This document shows positions 51,769-59,756 of a stretch of DNA of 64,000 nucleotides, in pieces. Positions within the stretch are counted from its first letter, which is position 1. Every line of letters starts with the position of its first letter. The position numbers and the translations under genes were made by a program. The notes beneath the pieces were generated by a model, which saw only the letters and a list, made by a program, of their open reading frames with translations, was not told the origin of the DNA and made no database searches. The stretch is from Brevibacillus brevis (GTDB lineage: Bacteria; Bacillota; Bacilli; Brevibacillales; Brevibacillaceae). Location: the NCBI RefSeq assembly GCF_001039275.2, contig NZ_CP030117.1, positions 862,001 to 926,000 of the forward strand, read 5' to 3'.

Positions 51769-52689
51769 ATGCCAATCAAATTGCCCGACGAATTGCCTGC
51801 AACGGAAATACTTGCCCAAGAAAATATTTTTGTGATGAAGGACAGCCGTGCCTTCACACAGGACATACGACCGCTCAGGATCGTCATTCTCAACCTCATG
51901 CCGGTGAAGGAAACAACGGAAACACAGTTGCTCCGCCTCCTGGGGAATACTCCGCTACAGGTGGAAATCGTGCTTTTGCACATGTCCAGTCATACTTCCA
52001 AAAATACGTCGGAAGAACATTTGTCGATGTTTTATAAAACGTTTGAGGAGATCCGTGATCAGCGATTTGATGGCATGATCATCACCGGAGCGCCAGTGGA
52101 ACAGCTCGAGTTCACAGACGTCACGTATTGGCAGGAGCTGACAGAAATCCTCGATTGGAAAATGGAGAACGTCACTTCGACCTTGCATATTTGTTGGGGA
52201 GCACAAGCGGGTCTTTACCATCACTTTGGCGTTCCGAAGCATCCATTGCCAGAAAAAATGTTCGGAATCTTCCCTCATACACTCAATAAGCAAAATGTGA
52301 AGCTGTTCCGTGGATTTGATAACTACTTCCACATTCCGCATTCCAGGCATACCGAAAATCGAAGGGAAGACATCGAGCAAGTGTCTGAACTGGAGATTTT
52401 GTCCGAGTCTGATGAAGCAGGGGTTTACATCGTAGCGACGAGGGATGGCAGACAAATTTTTGTGACTGGACATTCCGAGTATGATCCGACCACCCTGCAA
52501 GATGAGTATCAGCGGGATGTGAACAAAGGCTTGGATATTGCTGTTCCGCGTAACTACTATCCAAAGGACGATCCTAGTCGCGAGCCTATCGTCACTTGGC
52601 GCGCACATGCGAATTTGATGTTTTCCAACTGGTTAAACTATTACGTTTACCAAGAGACACCGTATGATTTGAACAACAACAAGCGATAG
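51769..52689 (+). CDS. metA: Homoserine O-acyltransferase (likely acetyltransferase)
   Basis: A 306-residue enzyme of methionine synthesis. The catalytic residues line up with the known enzymes: Cys142 in HICWGAQAG, His235 and Glu237 in TGHSEYD. Residue 111 is Glu ([10 protein letters not shown]). In published work on MetA, Glu111 directs use of acetyl-CoA whereas Gly gives succinyl-CoA, so O-acetylhomoserine is the likely product. AAAGGGGG lies before ATG 51769; the longer frame from 51640 runs through the gudB terminator. No S-box riboswitch can be fitted in the short upstream region. A strong terminator follows. Confidence 0.94.
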   Translation: MPIKLPDELPATEILAQENIFVMKDSRAFTQDIRPLRIVILNLMPVKETTETQLLRLLGNTPLQVEIVLLHMSSHTSKNTSEEHLSMFYKTFEEIRDQRFDGMIITGAPVEQLEFTDVTYWQELTEILDWKMENVTSTLHICWGAQAGLYHHFGVPKHPLPEKMFGIFPHTLNKQNVKLFRGFDNYFHIPHSRHTENRREDIEQVSELEILSESDEAGVYIVATRDGRQIFVTGHSEYDPTTLQDEYQRDVNKGLDIAVPRNYYPKDDPSREPIVTWRAHANLMFSNWLNYYVYQETPYDLNNNKR

Positions 52690-52698
52690 CATCGTAGC

Positions 52699-52730
52699 AA
52701 CCATCCGAGGTGATTCGGATGGTTTTTGTT
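52699..52730 (+). terminator. Terminator of metA
   Basis: AACCATCCGA and TCGGATGGTT form a 10-bp stem followed by TTTG. Confidence 0.9.
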
Positions 52731-52821
52731 TGGCCCAGTTGACGTAATAAATGGCGACAGGTAGTGTGAGAATAATCGCGCAGGAATGCTACCGGGAATT
52801 CAAGCAAGATGGGAGTTTTGT

Positions 52822-54012
52822 ATGATGAAAAAAATCATGAAGCAAGATCAGGACGTGACCAAGCAGCATAACAAGCAAATGATCCTCGACATTATCAAAA
52901 AGCAGAGACCGATATCGCGTGCAGAAATCGCCAAAATTACGCGGATGAGCGCTACCTCGATTGGCAGATTTGTCAGTGAGCTGTGCGAAGAAGGACTGAT
53001 TCGGGAGACGGAGCTTACCTCATCAGGTGTGGGCAGGAAGGCAATCATGCTCGACATCGAGCCGGGGGCCATTTATACAATCGGCGTGGACATGGCAAAA
53101 AAGCGCATCAGCTTTGGAATCATGGACTTTAGCGAAGCGATTATTGCACAGCACCGGATGGATCATAAAACACAGGATTCTACACCGGAAGAGACGGCTG
53201 AACTGATTTGTAACGAGATCGAAGGGATGCTCAAACAGACAGGCATTCCGTTAGAAAAAGTGGTCGGGATCGGCATTGGGATGCCAGGGGTGATCAATTA
53301 TGAGCGAGGGATTGTTCAGCTATCCACTACGCTGGACTGGAAGGACGTAGCGTTTGCCAGCCTGATTGAAAAAAGGTTGAAAATCAAAACCGTTATCGAC
53401 AACGATTTGAAGGTGAAAATCCTCTCGGAGTACTTGTACGGATCTGCCAAAGGGTCAAACAAGACAGCTTTGATCGGCATTGGCACGGGTATCGGTTCTG
53501 CGCTGATTATCAATGGCGAAGTGTTTCGCGGGGGCTCAAATAGCGCAGGAGAGCTGGGGCATACGACGCTCGATCCGAATGGGAATCTGTGCGAATGTGG
53601 AAAACGCGGATGCCTGCAAACATACATAGACGAAAATTCTTTGATCATGGAAGCGCGTCGAGTGAAGGATGTCAGTGATGTCCGTCAGGTGTTCGCGGCG
53701 GCGAGAAACGAAGAGCGCTGGGCGAAGGAAATCGTCTCTCGTACCGCGTTGTACCTCGGCATCACGATTAACAATATTGTATGCATGTACAATCCAGATA
53801 CCGTGATTGTAAGCGGTGATTTGGTGGAGAATTATCGCGAAATCATTGACTTGGTCGAGGAGCATAGCGATCAAGTGATCTGGGAGCCATTCAAGGGGAA
53901 ATTTCGCGTCATTCCTTCCGAATTGAAGGGGGAGGCAATCGTGATGGGAGCAGGAGCTTTGGCGATGCAGCACTTTGCTCCCTTGGCAGGGACATGGGCA
54001 GAAGAATCATGA
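52822..54012 (+). CDS. ROK family transcriptional regulator (NagC/XylR type)
   Basis: A 396-residue regulator with an N-terminal winged helix (about 15-75, MILDIIKKQRPISRAEIAKI, then SATSIGRFVSELCEEGLI). The ROK sugar-kinase-like domain follows, with IGVDMAKKRISFGIMDF, GIGIGMPGVI, the TALIGIGTGIGSALI phosphate motif and the zinc motif CECGKRGCLQTY. Proteins with both parts are usually repressors released by a sugar or amino sugar. The start is at ATG 52822, with GGGAG upstream. No sugar genes are adjacent, so the target operon lies elsewhere. Confidence 0.92.
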   Translation: MMKKIMKQDQDVTKQHNKQMILDIIKKQRPISRAEIAKITRMSATSIGRFVSELCEEGLIRETELTSSGVGRKAIMLDIEPGAIYTIGVDMAKKRISFGIMDFSEAIIAQHRMDHKTQDSTPEETAELICNEIEGMLKQTGIPLEKVVGIGIGMPGVINYERGIVQLSTTLDWKDVAFASLIEKRLKIKTVIDNDLKVKILSEYLYGSAKGSNKTALIGIGTGIGSALIINGEVFRGGSNSAGELGHTTLDPNGNLCECGKRGCLQTYIDENSLIMEARRVKDVSDVRQVFAAARNEERWAKEIVSRTALYLGITINNIVCMYNPDTVIVSGDLVENYREIIDLVEEHSDQVIWEPFKGKFRVIPSELKGEAIVMGAGALAMQHFAPLAGTWAEES

Positions 54013-54098
54013 CTATCTTTGCCATTTTGTATTCAACAAGTAAGGCTGTTTAGCCGATATAGAAAATGGTGGAAAGTAGAAAGGAAAAGGAGTGGGAT

Positions 54099-55217
54099 GT
54101 GAGCATGAGAAATTGGCAAAAAGGTATGCTCGCTACGGCTGTTACCGTTGGGCTGATCTTTTCCAGTGTCGGCCAAGTACCGGCATTGGCAAATTCTGCG
54201 ACGACAAGTACGCAGAAGAAGATTTCCAAGCTTGTGGTTGATACAAAGACAGTAAAATTGAAAAAAGCGGGGACACAGCAGTTGAACGTCCGCGTGCAAT
54301 ACACGGATAAAACAACGGAAGACGTCACGCAGCAAGCAGAGTGGACTTCCTCTGACAGTGATATCGCAAGCGTTGAAAAAGGCTTGGTAACCGCTGTTAG
54401 CTCCGGTAAAACAAGAGTGAAAGCAAGCTTCGGGGGCAAAAGTGTGAGTGTCCCTGTTGAGATCGAGGTGATTTCCAAGCTCACTGCTGACCAGAAGAAA
54501 CTGGCTCTGAGCGTAGGAAGCACGAAGCAGGTAAACGCAACAGCAACCTTCTCTGACAAGTCTACCACTGATGTAACCGCCAATGCAGAGTGGGAAAGCG
54601 ATGATACGGAAATCGTAACAGTAACGAATGGGTTGGTTACAGCAGTAGGCTCGGGCACAGCGAAGCTCAAAGTGAAGTACGGTGGAAAAAGCGTATCTAT
54701 TCCAGTAGAGGTGGATGTCGTCTCCAAGCTGGACAGTGATAAGAAAAAGCTGTATCTGCGTCCAGACACTACCCAGTCGGTTACGCTGCTGGCTACCTTG
54801 TCTACCAAAGAAAAAGTCGATGTTACAAGCAAAGCCAAGTGGACATCCGACGATGCAAAAGTCGCTACAGTTGAAAACGGAGTCGTAACAACTGTAGGCT
54901 CTGGCAAAACGAGAATCAAAGCAACTTATGGTGGAAAGACGATCTCGATCCCTGTAGAGTCTGCTGTCATCTCCAAGCTGGAATTTGACACGAAAAAGGT
55001 CGCTCTCAAAGTAGGCGAATCTAAAGACTTGAAGGTATCTGCTGTCTATACAGACAAAGCCAAGGTCGATATCACAGTTGATGCAGACTGGATTTCTACG
55101 AACAGTTCCGTAGCGACTGTAGTAGATGGCAAGATCACCGCTGTGAAAGCAGGGCGTACAACGATTGCGGCTACGTATAATGGTAAAGTCGTAAAAATTC
55201 AAGTAACCGTGAACTAA
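54099..55217 (+). CDS. Secreted protein with four tandem Ig-like (BIG2) domains
   Basis: A 372-residue exported protein. The signal peptide (MSMRNWQKGMLATAVTVGLI) should be cleaved after ALA, near residue 31. Four repeats of 82-83 residues fill the rest: 42-124, 125-207, 208-290 and 291-372. Each opens with (I/V)SKL and has a W-x-S/W-x-x-D strand and a V-x-G-x-x-V/I-T-x-V turn typical of bacterial Ig-like BIG2 domains. The last domain ends exactly at the stop. The start is GTG 54099, since AAAGGAG lies about 6 bases upstream, before ATG 54105. There is no wall-anchoring domain, so it is probably secreted or non-covalently attached. The minus-strand open frames here are shadows. Confidence 0.88.
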   Translation: MSMRNWQKGMLATAVTVGLIFSSVGQVPALANSATTSTQKKISKLVVDTKTVKLKKAGTQQLNVRVQYTDKTTEDVTQQAEWTSSDSDIASVEKGLVTAVSSGKTRVKASFGGKSVSVPVEIEVISKLTADQKKLALSVGSTKQVNATATFSDKSTTDVTANAEWESDDTEIVTVTNGLVTAVGSGTAKLKVKYGGKSVSIPVEVDVVSKLDSDKKKLYLRPDTTQSVTLLATLSTKEKVDVTSKAKWTSDDAKVATVENGVVTTVGSGKTRIKATYGGKTISIPVESAVISKLEFDTKKVALKVGESKDLKVSAVYTDKAKVDITVDADWISTNSSVATVVDGKITAVKAGRTTIAATYNGKVVKIQVTVN

Positions 55218-55230
55218 CTCACGCTAGAGG

Positions 55231-55266
55231 AAAAGCCAGGGCGCGACTGCGTACCTGGCTTTTTTG
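55231..55266 (+). terminator. Terminator of the Ig-like protein gene
   Basis: GAAAAGCCAGG and CCTGGCTTTTTT arms, T-run at the end. Confidence 0.88.
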
Positions 55267-55328
55267 CATACTCTCGCCTGTGGTAATCTGTAGCTAACGC
55301 TTGTGATTGGACGAAAACGGAGGGCATC

Positions 55329-56225
55329 ATGGATATTCGACAGCTACATTACTTTGTGGAAGTAGTCAAACATAAAAACTTTACGAAGGCCGCGCAATCC
55401 CTCCACGTTTCTCAGCCTTCTATCAGTAAAATGATCAAGGCATTGGAAGAAGAGCTTGAGGTAGTTCTGCTGGATCGGACGGAGCGGAAAATGGATCTGA
55501 CAGATGCAGGGGAAATGGTCTACAGCTATGCGACCAAAGTGTTGCAACTGATGGAAGGTATGTCGTCGTCGATTGCAGAATTGCGAAATGTCGAGCGTGG
55601 TCGGGTCAAGCTGGGCATGATGCCAACGGTGGGTTCTTTTCTCTTGCCGAATGTGATTGCCTTGTTTAAAAAGCAGTACCCAGGCATCGATATCGAGATG
55701 AAGGAATACAGCGCCAAGCTGCTTGAAATCCAAATGGAGCAAGGAAGCATCGATGTGGCCTTAACCGTTCTTCCAACGGATCAGGAGAAATTTGTGGCGG
55801 TTCCCTTGCTCGCAGAGGACCTCGTCGCGATCGTTCATCGGGAGCATTGGCTCGCGGGAGTCGATGAGGTGAGCTTGGAACAGCTCAAGGACGAGGCTTT
55901 CATTTTGTTTACCGAAGAGTACGCGATGCATGATGTGGTGCGCCAAGCGTGCAAGCTGTCCGGCTTTGAACCGAAAGTTGCTTACATGAGCTCTTTATGG
56001 GATTTTGTCGGAGAGATGGTGGCTACCCAACTGGGGATATCACTCATTCCACGCTCCATTGTGAGACGCTTGAATAACGGACAATTGCACACCGTCAACA
56101 TTTCCTACCCGGTGATTGACTGGCAGTATGCCTTGATTTATCGAAAAGAAGGGTATTTATCGCATGCGACAAAGGCTTTCCTATCGTTTGTAGAGAAAAT
56201 GTACAGCCATAACCAAATGGAATAG
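55329..56225 (+). CDS. cidR: LysR family regulator (CidR-like)
   Basis: A 298-residue LysR-type regulator with N-terminal winged helix (MDIRQLHYFVEVVKHKNFTK, then LHVSQPSISKMIKALEEEL) and a two-lobed effector domain (about 90-290). It stands directly upstream of a cidA-cidB pair in the same direction, the same layout as cidR-cidA-cidB (ywbIHG) in Bacillus and cidR in Staphylococcus, where it activates cid in response to acetate and overflow metabolism. CidR identity rests on this context. A short 114-bp gap before cidA holds an inverted repeat. Confidence 0.85.
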   Translation: MDIRQLHYFVEVVKHKNFTKAAQSLHVSQPSISKMIKALEEELEVVLLDRTERKMDLTDAGEMVYSYATKVLQLMEGMSSSIAELRNVERGRVKLGMMPTVGSFLLPNVIALFKKQYPGIDIEMKEYSAKLLEIQMEQGSIDVALTVLPTDQEKFVAVPLLAEDLVAIVHREHWLAGVDEVSLEQLKDEAFILFTEEYAMHDVVRQACKLSGFEPKVAYMSSLWDFVGEMVATQLGISLIPRSIVRRLNNGQLHTVNISYPVIDWQYALIYRKEGYLSHATKAFLSFVEKMYSHNQME

Positions 56226-56286
56226 AAATGATGATTTTTATGTATTGTACCAATGGAATCGAGACAGCTTAGAATGAAGGTAACTC

Positions 56287-56309
56287 GTTCAAACAGTGAC
56301 TTTTTGAAC
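56287..56309. promoter_or_regulatory. Inverted repeat upstream of cidA
   Basis: GTTCAAA and TTTGAAC, 9 bases apart, about 30 bp before cidA. A candidate CidR contact site or leader hairpin; it does not show the T-N11-A of classic LysR boxes cleanly. Confidence 0.4.
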
Positions 56310-56339
56310 AACCTTTGTAGAGCAACTGGGGTGGTCTCG

Positions 56340-56729
56340 ATGAAAAGATGGTTCTCCATCATCGCACAAGTTTTACTTTTGTTCGGCTTCACCTGGCTTG
56401 GGAAATGGGTGACCTCGTTTTTTCACCTTCCTGTTCCCGGCAGTTTGATCGGACTCGCGCTTTTGTTCATATGTCTATATACTGGCTTGATTCGTCTACA
56501 GTGGGTGGAAGCAGGAGCGACTCTGTTATTCTCGCAGATGATCCTGTTTTTCGTACCTTCGTTGGTCGGGATGATGCAGTATCCATGGTTATTGGGGATA
56601 AAAGGATTGCTGGTGCTTGTGGTCGTCGTGAGCGGTTGTGCATTAGTAATGATTTCGACAGGTGTTATTGCTGAGCGACTGTTCAATCGTGGAGAGGTGA
56701 AGCAGCATGATCCTGTGGAAAACGTCTAG
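56340..56729 (+). CDS. cidA: CidA/LrgA family holin-like protein
   Basis: A 129-residue protein with four membrane helices (about 5-25, 30-47, 58-80, 88-110) and the family motif FHLPVPGSLIGLALLF. CidA-type proteins act like holins in murein hydrolase control or, as more recently described, in pyruvate transport with CidB-type partners. The start is ATG 56340, preceded by GGGGTGG. The 3' end overlaps cidB by 23 bases, so they are coupled. The upstream LysR gene probably controls them. Confidence 0.88.
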   Translation: MKRWFSIIAQVLLLFGFTWLGKWVTSFFHLPVPGSLIGLALLFICLYTGLIRLQWVEAGATLLFSQMILFFVPSLVGMMQYPWLLGIKGLLVLVVVVSGCALVMISTGVIAERLFNRGEVKQHDPVENV

Positions 56730-57405
56730 CGTGCTCCTGACACTCGTTTTCTTCTATGCAGCCAAACGGTTCAACAAGAAAAGACCGTCTCTGCTGTTTT
56801 CTCCGGCCATTTTGGCGCCGATTGGATTGATTCTGTTTTTGCTTTTTGCAGGCATTCCTTATCAGGTGTACAGTGAAGCGACCTCGCTCATTAGTGAGAT
56901 GATGAGTGTAGTTACAGTGGCGTTTGCGATTCCGCTGTACCGAAATTGGTCGGTGTTAATGGCGCATCGCCGGATGATTTTGACGAGTCTTGCTACGGGT
57001 TCCCTCATTGCCATCATTGCAGGTGTTTCCACGACGATGCTCGTCGGATTGGGAAAAGAAGCGGCGATTAGCGTCATTCCTCGCTCGATTACCCTGCCCA
57101 TTGCGGTGAGTGTAACCGAGGCGATTGGTGGTATGCCGACGATGACGGCAGTATTCGGCATGCTGACCAGCTTCGCAGGCGTTTTTTTGGCTCCCAAAAT
57201 CATCAAGAGAATGAGGCTCCGTCATCCTGTTTCCATCGGCTTGATGTACGGAATGGGCGCACATGCGTTGGGGATGGTAAAAGCTTTTGAACGTGGGGAA
57301 ACAGAAGGAAGCAGTGCGACTTTGGCTGTGATTGCCGGAGCGATGATTACGGTAGTATGGGCGTTTACCTTGCTGCCGGTGATCATGTCGTGGCTGGCTG
57401 TGTGA
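56707..57405 (+). CDS. cidB: CidB/LrgB family membrane protein
   Basis: A 232-residue membrane protein with about six or seven helices. The LrgB-family signature is VIPRSITLPIAVSVTEAIGG (residues about 123-142), followed by GMPTMTAVFGMLTS and a helix with GLMYGMGAHALGMVKAFE. The start lies inside cidA, after a GGAGAGG RBS. The pair should work as one complex in programmed lysis or pyruvate flux. A hairpin terminator follows. Confidence 0.9.
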   Translation: MILWKTSSVLLTLVFFYAAKRFNKKRPSLLFSPAILAPIGLILFLLFAGIPYQVYSEATSLISEMMSVVTVAFAIPLYRNWSVLMAHRRMILTSLATGSLIAIIAGVSTTMLVGLGKEAAISVIPRSITLPIAVSVTEAIGGMPTMTAVFGMLTSFAGVFLAPKIIKRMRLRHPVSIGLMYGMGAHALGMVKAFERGETEGSSATLAVIAGAMITVVWAFTLLPVIMSWLAV

Positions 57406-57409
57406 AGGA

Positions 57410-57435
57410 AGGGGCTGTTAGATAGCCCCTTTTTG
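57410..57435 (+). terminator. Terminator of cidA-cidB
   Basis: AGGGGCT and AGCCCCT arms followed by a T-run, 5 bases past the stop. Confidence 0.86.
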
Positions 57436-57568
57436 TGTTTCAATCATGGATTCGGGTTTGAAAGGATAAAAATGGAAAGTGCAACATGACCGCCGAAATG
57501 CTGGCGAAAGGTGTATGATAGAGAACAAATAAAAAGCTCCACACTCTTTCAACATGGCAGGAGGCATC

Positions 57569-58480
57569 ATGAGACCGCTGTATATCGTCCTATTACTCTG
57601 TACCAGCTTCCTTTGGGGAGGCAATTTTGTTGTCGGTAAATTTCTTGTCGGGCACGCGTCTTCCTTAACGCTGACTAATTTGCGCTGGCTCATTGCTGTT
57701 GTTTGCTTGTTGCCGGTTGTTTGGATACGCGAAAAGCGGATTTTTCCAACGCGAGAAGCACTTCTTCCTTTGATCGTGATGGGAGTAACTGGTGTAGCAC
57801 TTTTTAATTTATTCATGTTTTGGGCACTTGAACGGACAGACGCGACCAATGTCGGTCTATTGTCCACGCTGAATCCGGTTTCGATCGCGATTTTTTCCTT
57901 TTTGCTGATGGGCGATAAACTTCGACCATTGCAGATTGTCGCGATGCTTGTCTCGTTTGCAGGCGTGCTTGTAGTGATGACAAAAGGAGACTTCGCACAC
58001 TTGTCCCAATTGCACTTTAACACAGGGGATCTGTGGATGCTCGCCGCTGTCGCCATGTGGGGGATTTACTCCGTATGCGGGCGGTGGGCGATGAAGACGG
58101 TCTCGCCGATGATGTCCACACTGTACTCGGGGATTTTCGGTGTCGCGCTGATGCTGCCCTTTAATGTCACCACATTTACGATCAGCAACACAGACTGGAC
58201 GTTTTGGCTGTCGCTGTTCTACGTTGGTGTAATGGCGACTGTCGTCAGCATGGTGTTGTGGAATATCGGTGTACAAAAGGTCGGCGCAACCTCAGCCGGT
58301 ATGTTCCTCAATTTCAATCCTATTTTTACAGCCATTCTCGCCTTTCTTTTGCTCGGGGAGCGTATGACCTTCATCCAATTGCTCGGCAGTGTAATCGTCA
58401 TTGTCGGCTGCTATATGTTCTCGCGTTTAAAACATGTCACGACTCCGACAGCACATTCAGTCAAACAAGCACAAGGCTAA
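57569..58480 (+). CDS. EamA/DMT superfamily transporter
   Basis: A 303-residue carrier with ten membrane helices and two EamA repeats (about 5-135 and 150-285). The first opens LLLCTSFLWGGNFVVGKFLV with NLRWLIAVVCLLPVVW; the second has AVAMWGIYSVCGRWAMKTVS and ends GERMTFIQLLGSVIVIVGCY. AGGAGG lies 6 bases before ATG 57569. The substrate is unknown; it may be an amino acid or drug. It is distinct from the EamA protein at 41126, which belongs to another branch. Single-gene unit. Confidence 0.9.
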   Translation: MRPLYIVLLLCTSFLWGGNFVVGKFLVGHASSLTLTNLRWLIAVVCLLPVVWIREKRIFPTREALLPLIVMGVTGVALFNLFMFWALERTDATNVGLLSTLNPVSIAIFSFLLMGDKLRPLQIVAMLVSFAGVLVVMTKGDFAHLSQLHFNTGDLWMLAAVAMWGIYSVCGRWAMKTVSPMMSTLYSGIFGVALMLPFNVTTFTISNTDWTFWLSLFYVGVMATVVSMVLWNIGVQKVGATSAGMFLNFNPIFTAILAFLLLGERMTFIQLLGSVIVIVGCYMFSRLKHVTTPTAHSVKQAQG

Positions 58481-58484
58481 AAAG

Positions 58485-58522
58485 GGTCCCTCGTCTGGTC
58501 AAACAGGCGGGGGATTTTTTTA
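58485..58522 (+). terminator. Terminator of the EamA gene
   Basis: TCCCTCGTCTG and CAGGCGGGGGA pair with wobbles, followed by seven T residues. Confidence 0.82.
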
Positions 58523-58548
58523 TTAGAAGGTACCGATCAACGGACAAG

Positions 58549-58773
58549 GCTAGTGAGAAGAAAAAGCACAGGGCTCGCAGACCTTGACAACGCCTACCCA
58601 GTCGGAACTACAAAAAGGAGACCACTTGTCGAACACTTCTCCCCTGAGAATCTTCCGCCTGTAGGGTGGCTTTGGCTCGACGGTCCCCTTTTTGTAGTGG
58701 AGACGTCCAGTGAAATCCCCCTGCTGGCGTGTCAGAGTCGAAGAGAACTGTGCTTTTTCTTCTCCTCCACTAT
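58549..58773. repeat. Structured palindromic repeat, family 3 copy B (about 225 bp)
   Basis: The outer perfect 17-bp stem joins 58555-58571 (GAGAAGAAAAAGCACAG) and 58748-58764. The inner stem pairs CTACAAAAAGG with CCTTTTTGTAG-type sequence. The apical part, CTCCCCTGAGAATCTTCCGC, is nearly the same as in copy A at 13951. The two copies have different but self-complementary stems. It fills the gap before tgl. Confidence 0.82.
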
Positions 58774-58869
58774 GTTCCGTGTTTCTCTAATGGTTTTTCT
58801 AAGTCGATCACTTGGACATGGGCATTCGCATACAAATAAGAAGGACAGTGTGTGAAGGGGAGGTTGTAT

Positions 58870-59700
58870 ATGATCGTCATAGCGGGAAGACCAGCTAATC
58901 CCGCCTCGTTGGCAGCAGAATGGGGATTAAATGCGGTACAGCGTGAAACGGTAGCGATTATGGCACGTAGTGATGAAACATTTGAATATCCGACTCCTGA
59001 GCTCCTGCAATTTGAACTGAAAATGCGCGATCATCTGGTGAGGTCTGCCTTGGCACTGAACGAAAGCGGCCTGGCCTTTTCTACTTTTGAAGAATCTCGT
59101 GCCAATCCAGCATACTGGATTCGAACTGACCAGGGCGGATTCCGCTTGCGGCCGGGAGTACTGCCATCCAGCGGGATTATCAATATTTTTCGTGAGGGCC
59201 AAAAATACGCTACGGAGTGCGCTACGGCGATGGTCATTATTATTTATCATGCAGTCCTACAGTCCATTCGTTTACCCGATTTTGAGCGAATGTTTTCGGA
59301 CATCTTGCTATATGACTGGCGGTACGATCAGGATCTGGACTTGCAAACATTACGGACAAATACCTTCTTGCCTGGTGATGTGATTTATTTTGCCAATCCT
59401 GATTACGATCGCGCGACACCGCAGTGGCAAGGGGAAAATGCAGTAGTTCTCGGCAATGGCTTGTATTACGGGCATGGTGCGGGGATCAAACGAGCGAGTG
59501 AGATGGTAGCATTTTTGAATGAACAACGAAGAGCGGGAGCAATGAGGTCTGCCTATCTGGTCAATCAGGCGACTCGGCCTGGTTTCGCCTACCTGTTTCC
59601 CTACGACAACGGTCGTTCCACCATGAGAGCTTCTGGACTTCCCATACAAGTGAGCAGTCGAATTTCAGCGCAGATCGGTTCTTTGTCTTGGGAGTGGTAA
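58870..59700 (+). CDS. tgl: Spore-coat protein-glutamine gamma-glutamyltransferase
   Basis: A 276-residue transglutaminase, 31 residues longer than B. subtilis Tgl (245), which cross-links spore coat proteins through glutamyl-lysine bonds. Matching blocks include FELKMRDHLVRSALALNESG, the catalytic YATECATAMVIIIYHA with Cys117, DILLYDWRYDQDLDL, LPGDVIYFANPDYD and GENAVVLGNGLYYGHGAG. The extra residues are mostly at the N-terminus and in a C-terminal tail. AAGGGGAGG lies 7 bases before ATG 58870. A CATA...TA sequence upstream is only a weak match to the sigma-K -10. Its presence implies an endospore former. Confidence 0.93.
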   Translation: MIVIAGRPANPASLAAEWGLNAVQRETVAIMARSDETFEYPTPELLQFELKMRDHLVRSALALNESGLAFSTFEESRANPAYWIRTDQGGFRLRPGVLPSSGIINIFREGQKYATECATAMVIIIYHAVLQSIRLPDFERMFSDILLYDWRYDQDLDLQTLRTNTFLPGDVIYFANPDYDRATPQWQGENAVVLGNGLYYGHGAGIKRASEMVAFLNEQRRAGAMRSAYLVNQATRPGFAYLFPYDNGRSTMRASGLPIQVSSRISAQIGSLSWEW

Positions 59701-59707
59701 AACGAAC

Positions 59708-59745
59708 AAAAGCCTCCTGCCATAAATACGGCGAGAGGCTTTTTG
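59708..59745 (+). terminator. Terminator of tgl
   Basis: AAAGCCTCCTGCC and GGCGAGAGGCTTT pair (AAAGCCTC with GAGGCTTT), followed by TT. Confidence 0.82.
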
Positions 59746-59756
59746 AACAACCTCTA

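Noticed and set aside
54033..55202. 389- and 289-codon minus-strand frames over the Ig-like protein gene
   Set aside because: The plus frame has a signal peptide, four regular domains and an RBS. The minus frames mirror the repeats without sense.
3605..58773. CRISPR array or IS elements for the repeated sequences
   Set aside because: No short direct repeats with regular spacers and no transposase or target duplications are visible. The repeats are long palindromes.
58800..58869. Sigma-K promoter before tgl
   Set aside because: CATACAAATA has one base too many between CATA and TA, and no convincing -35 was seen.
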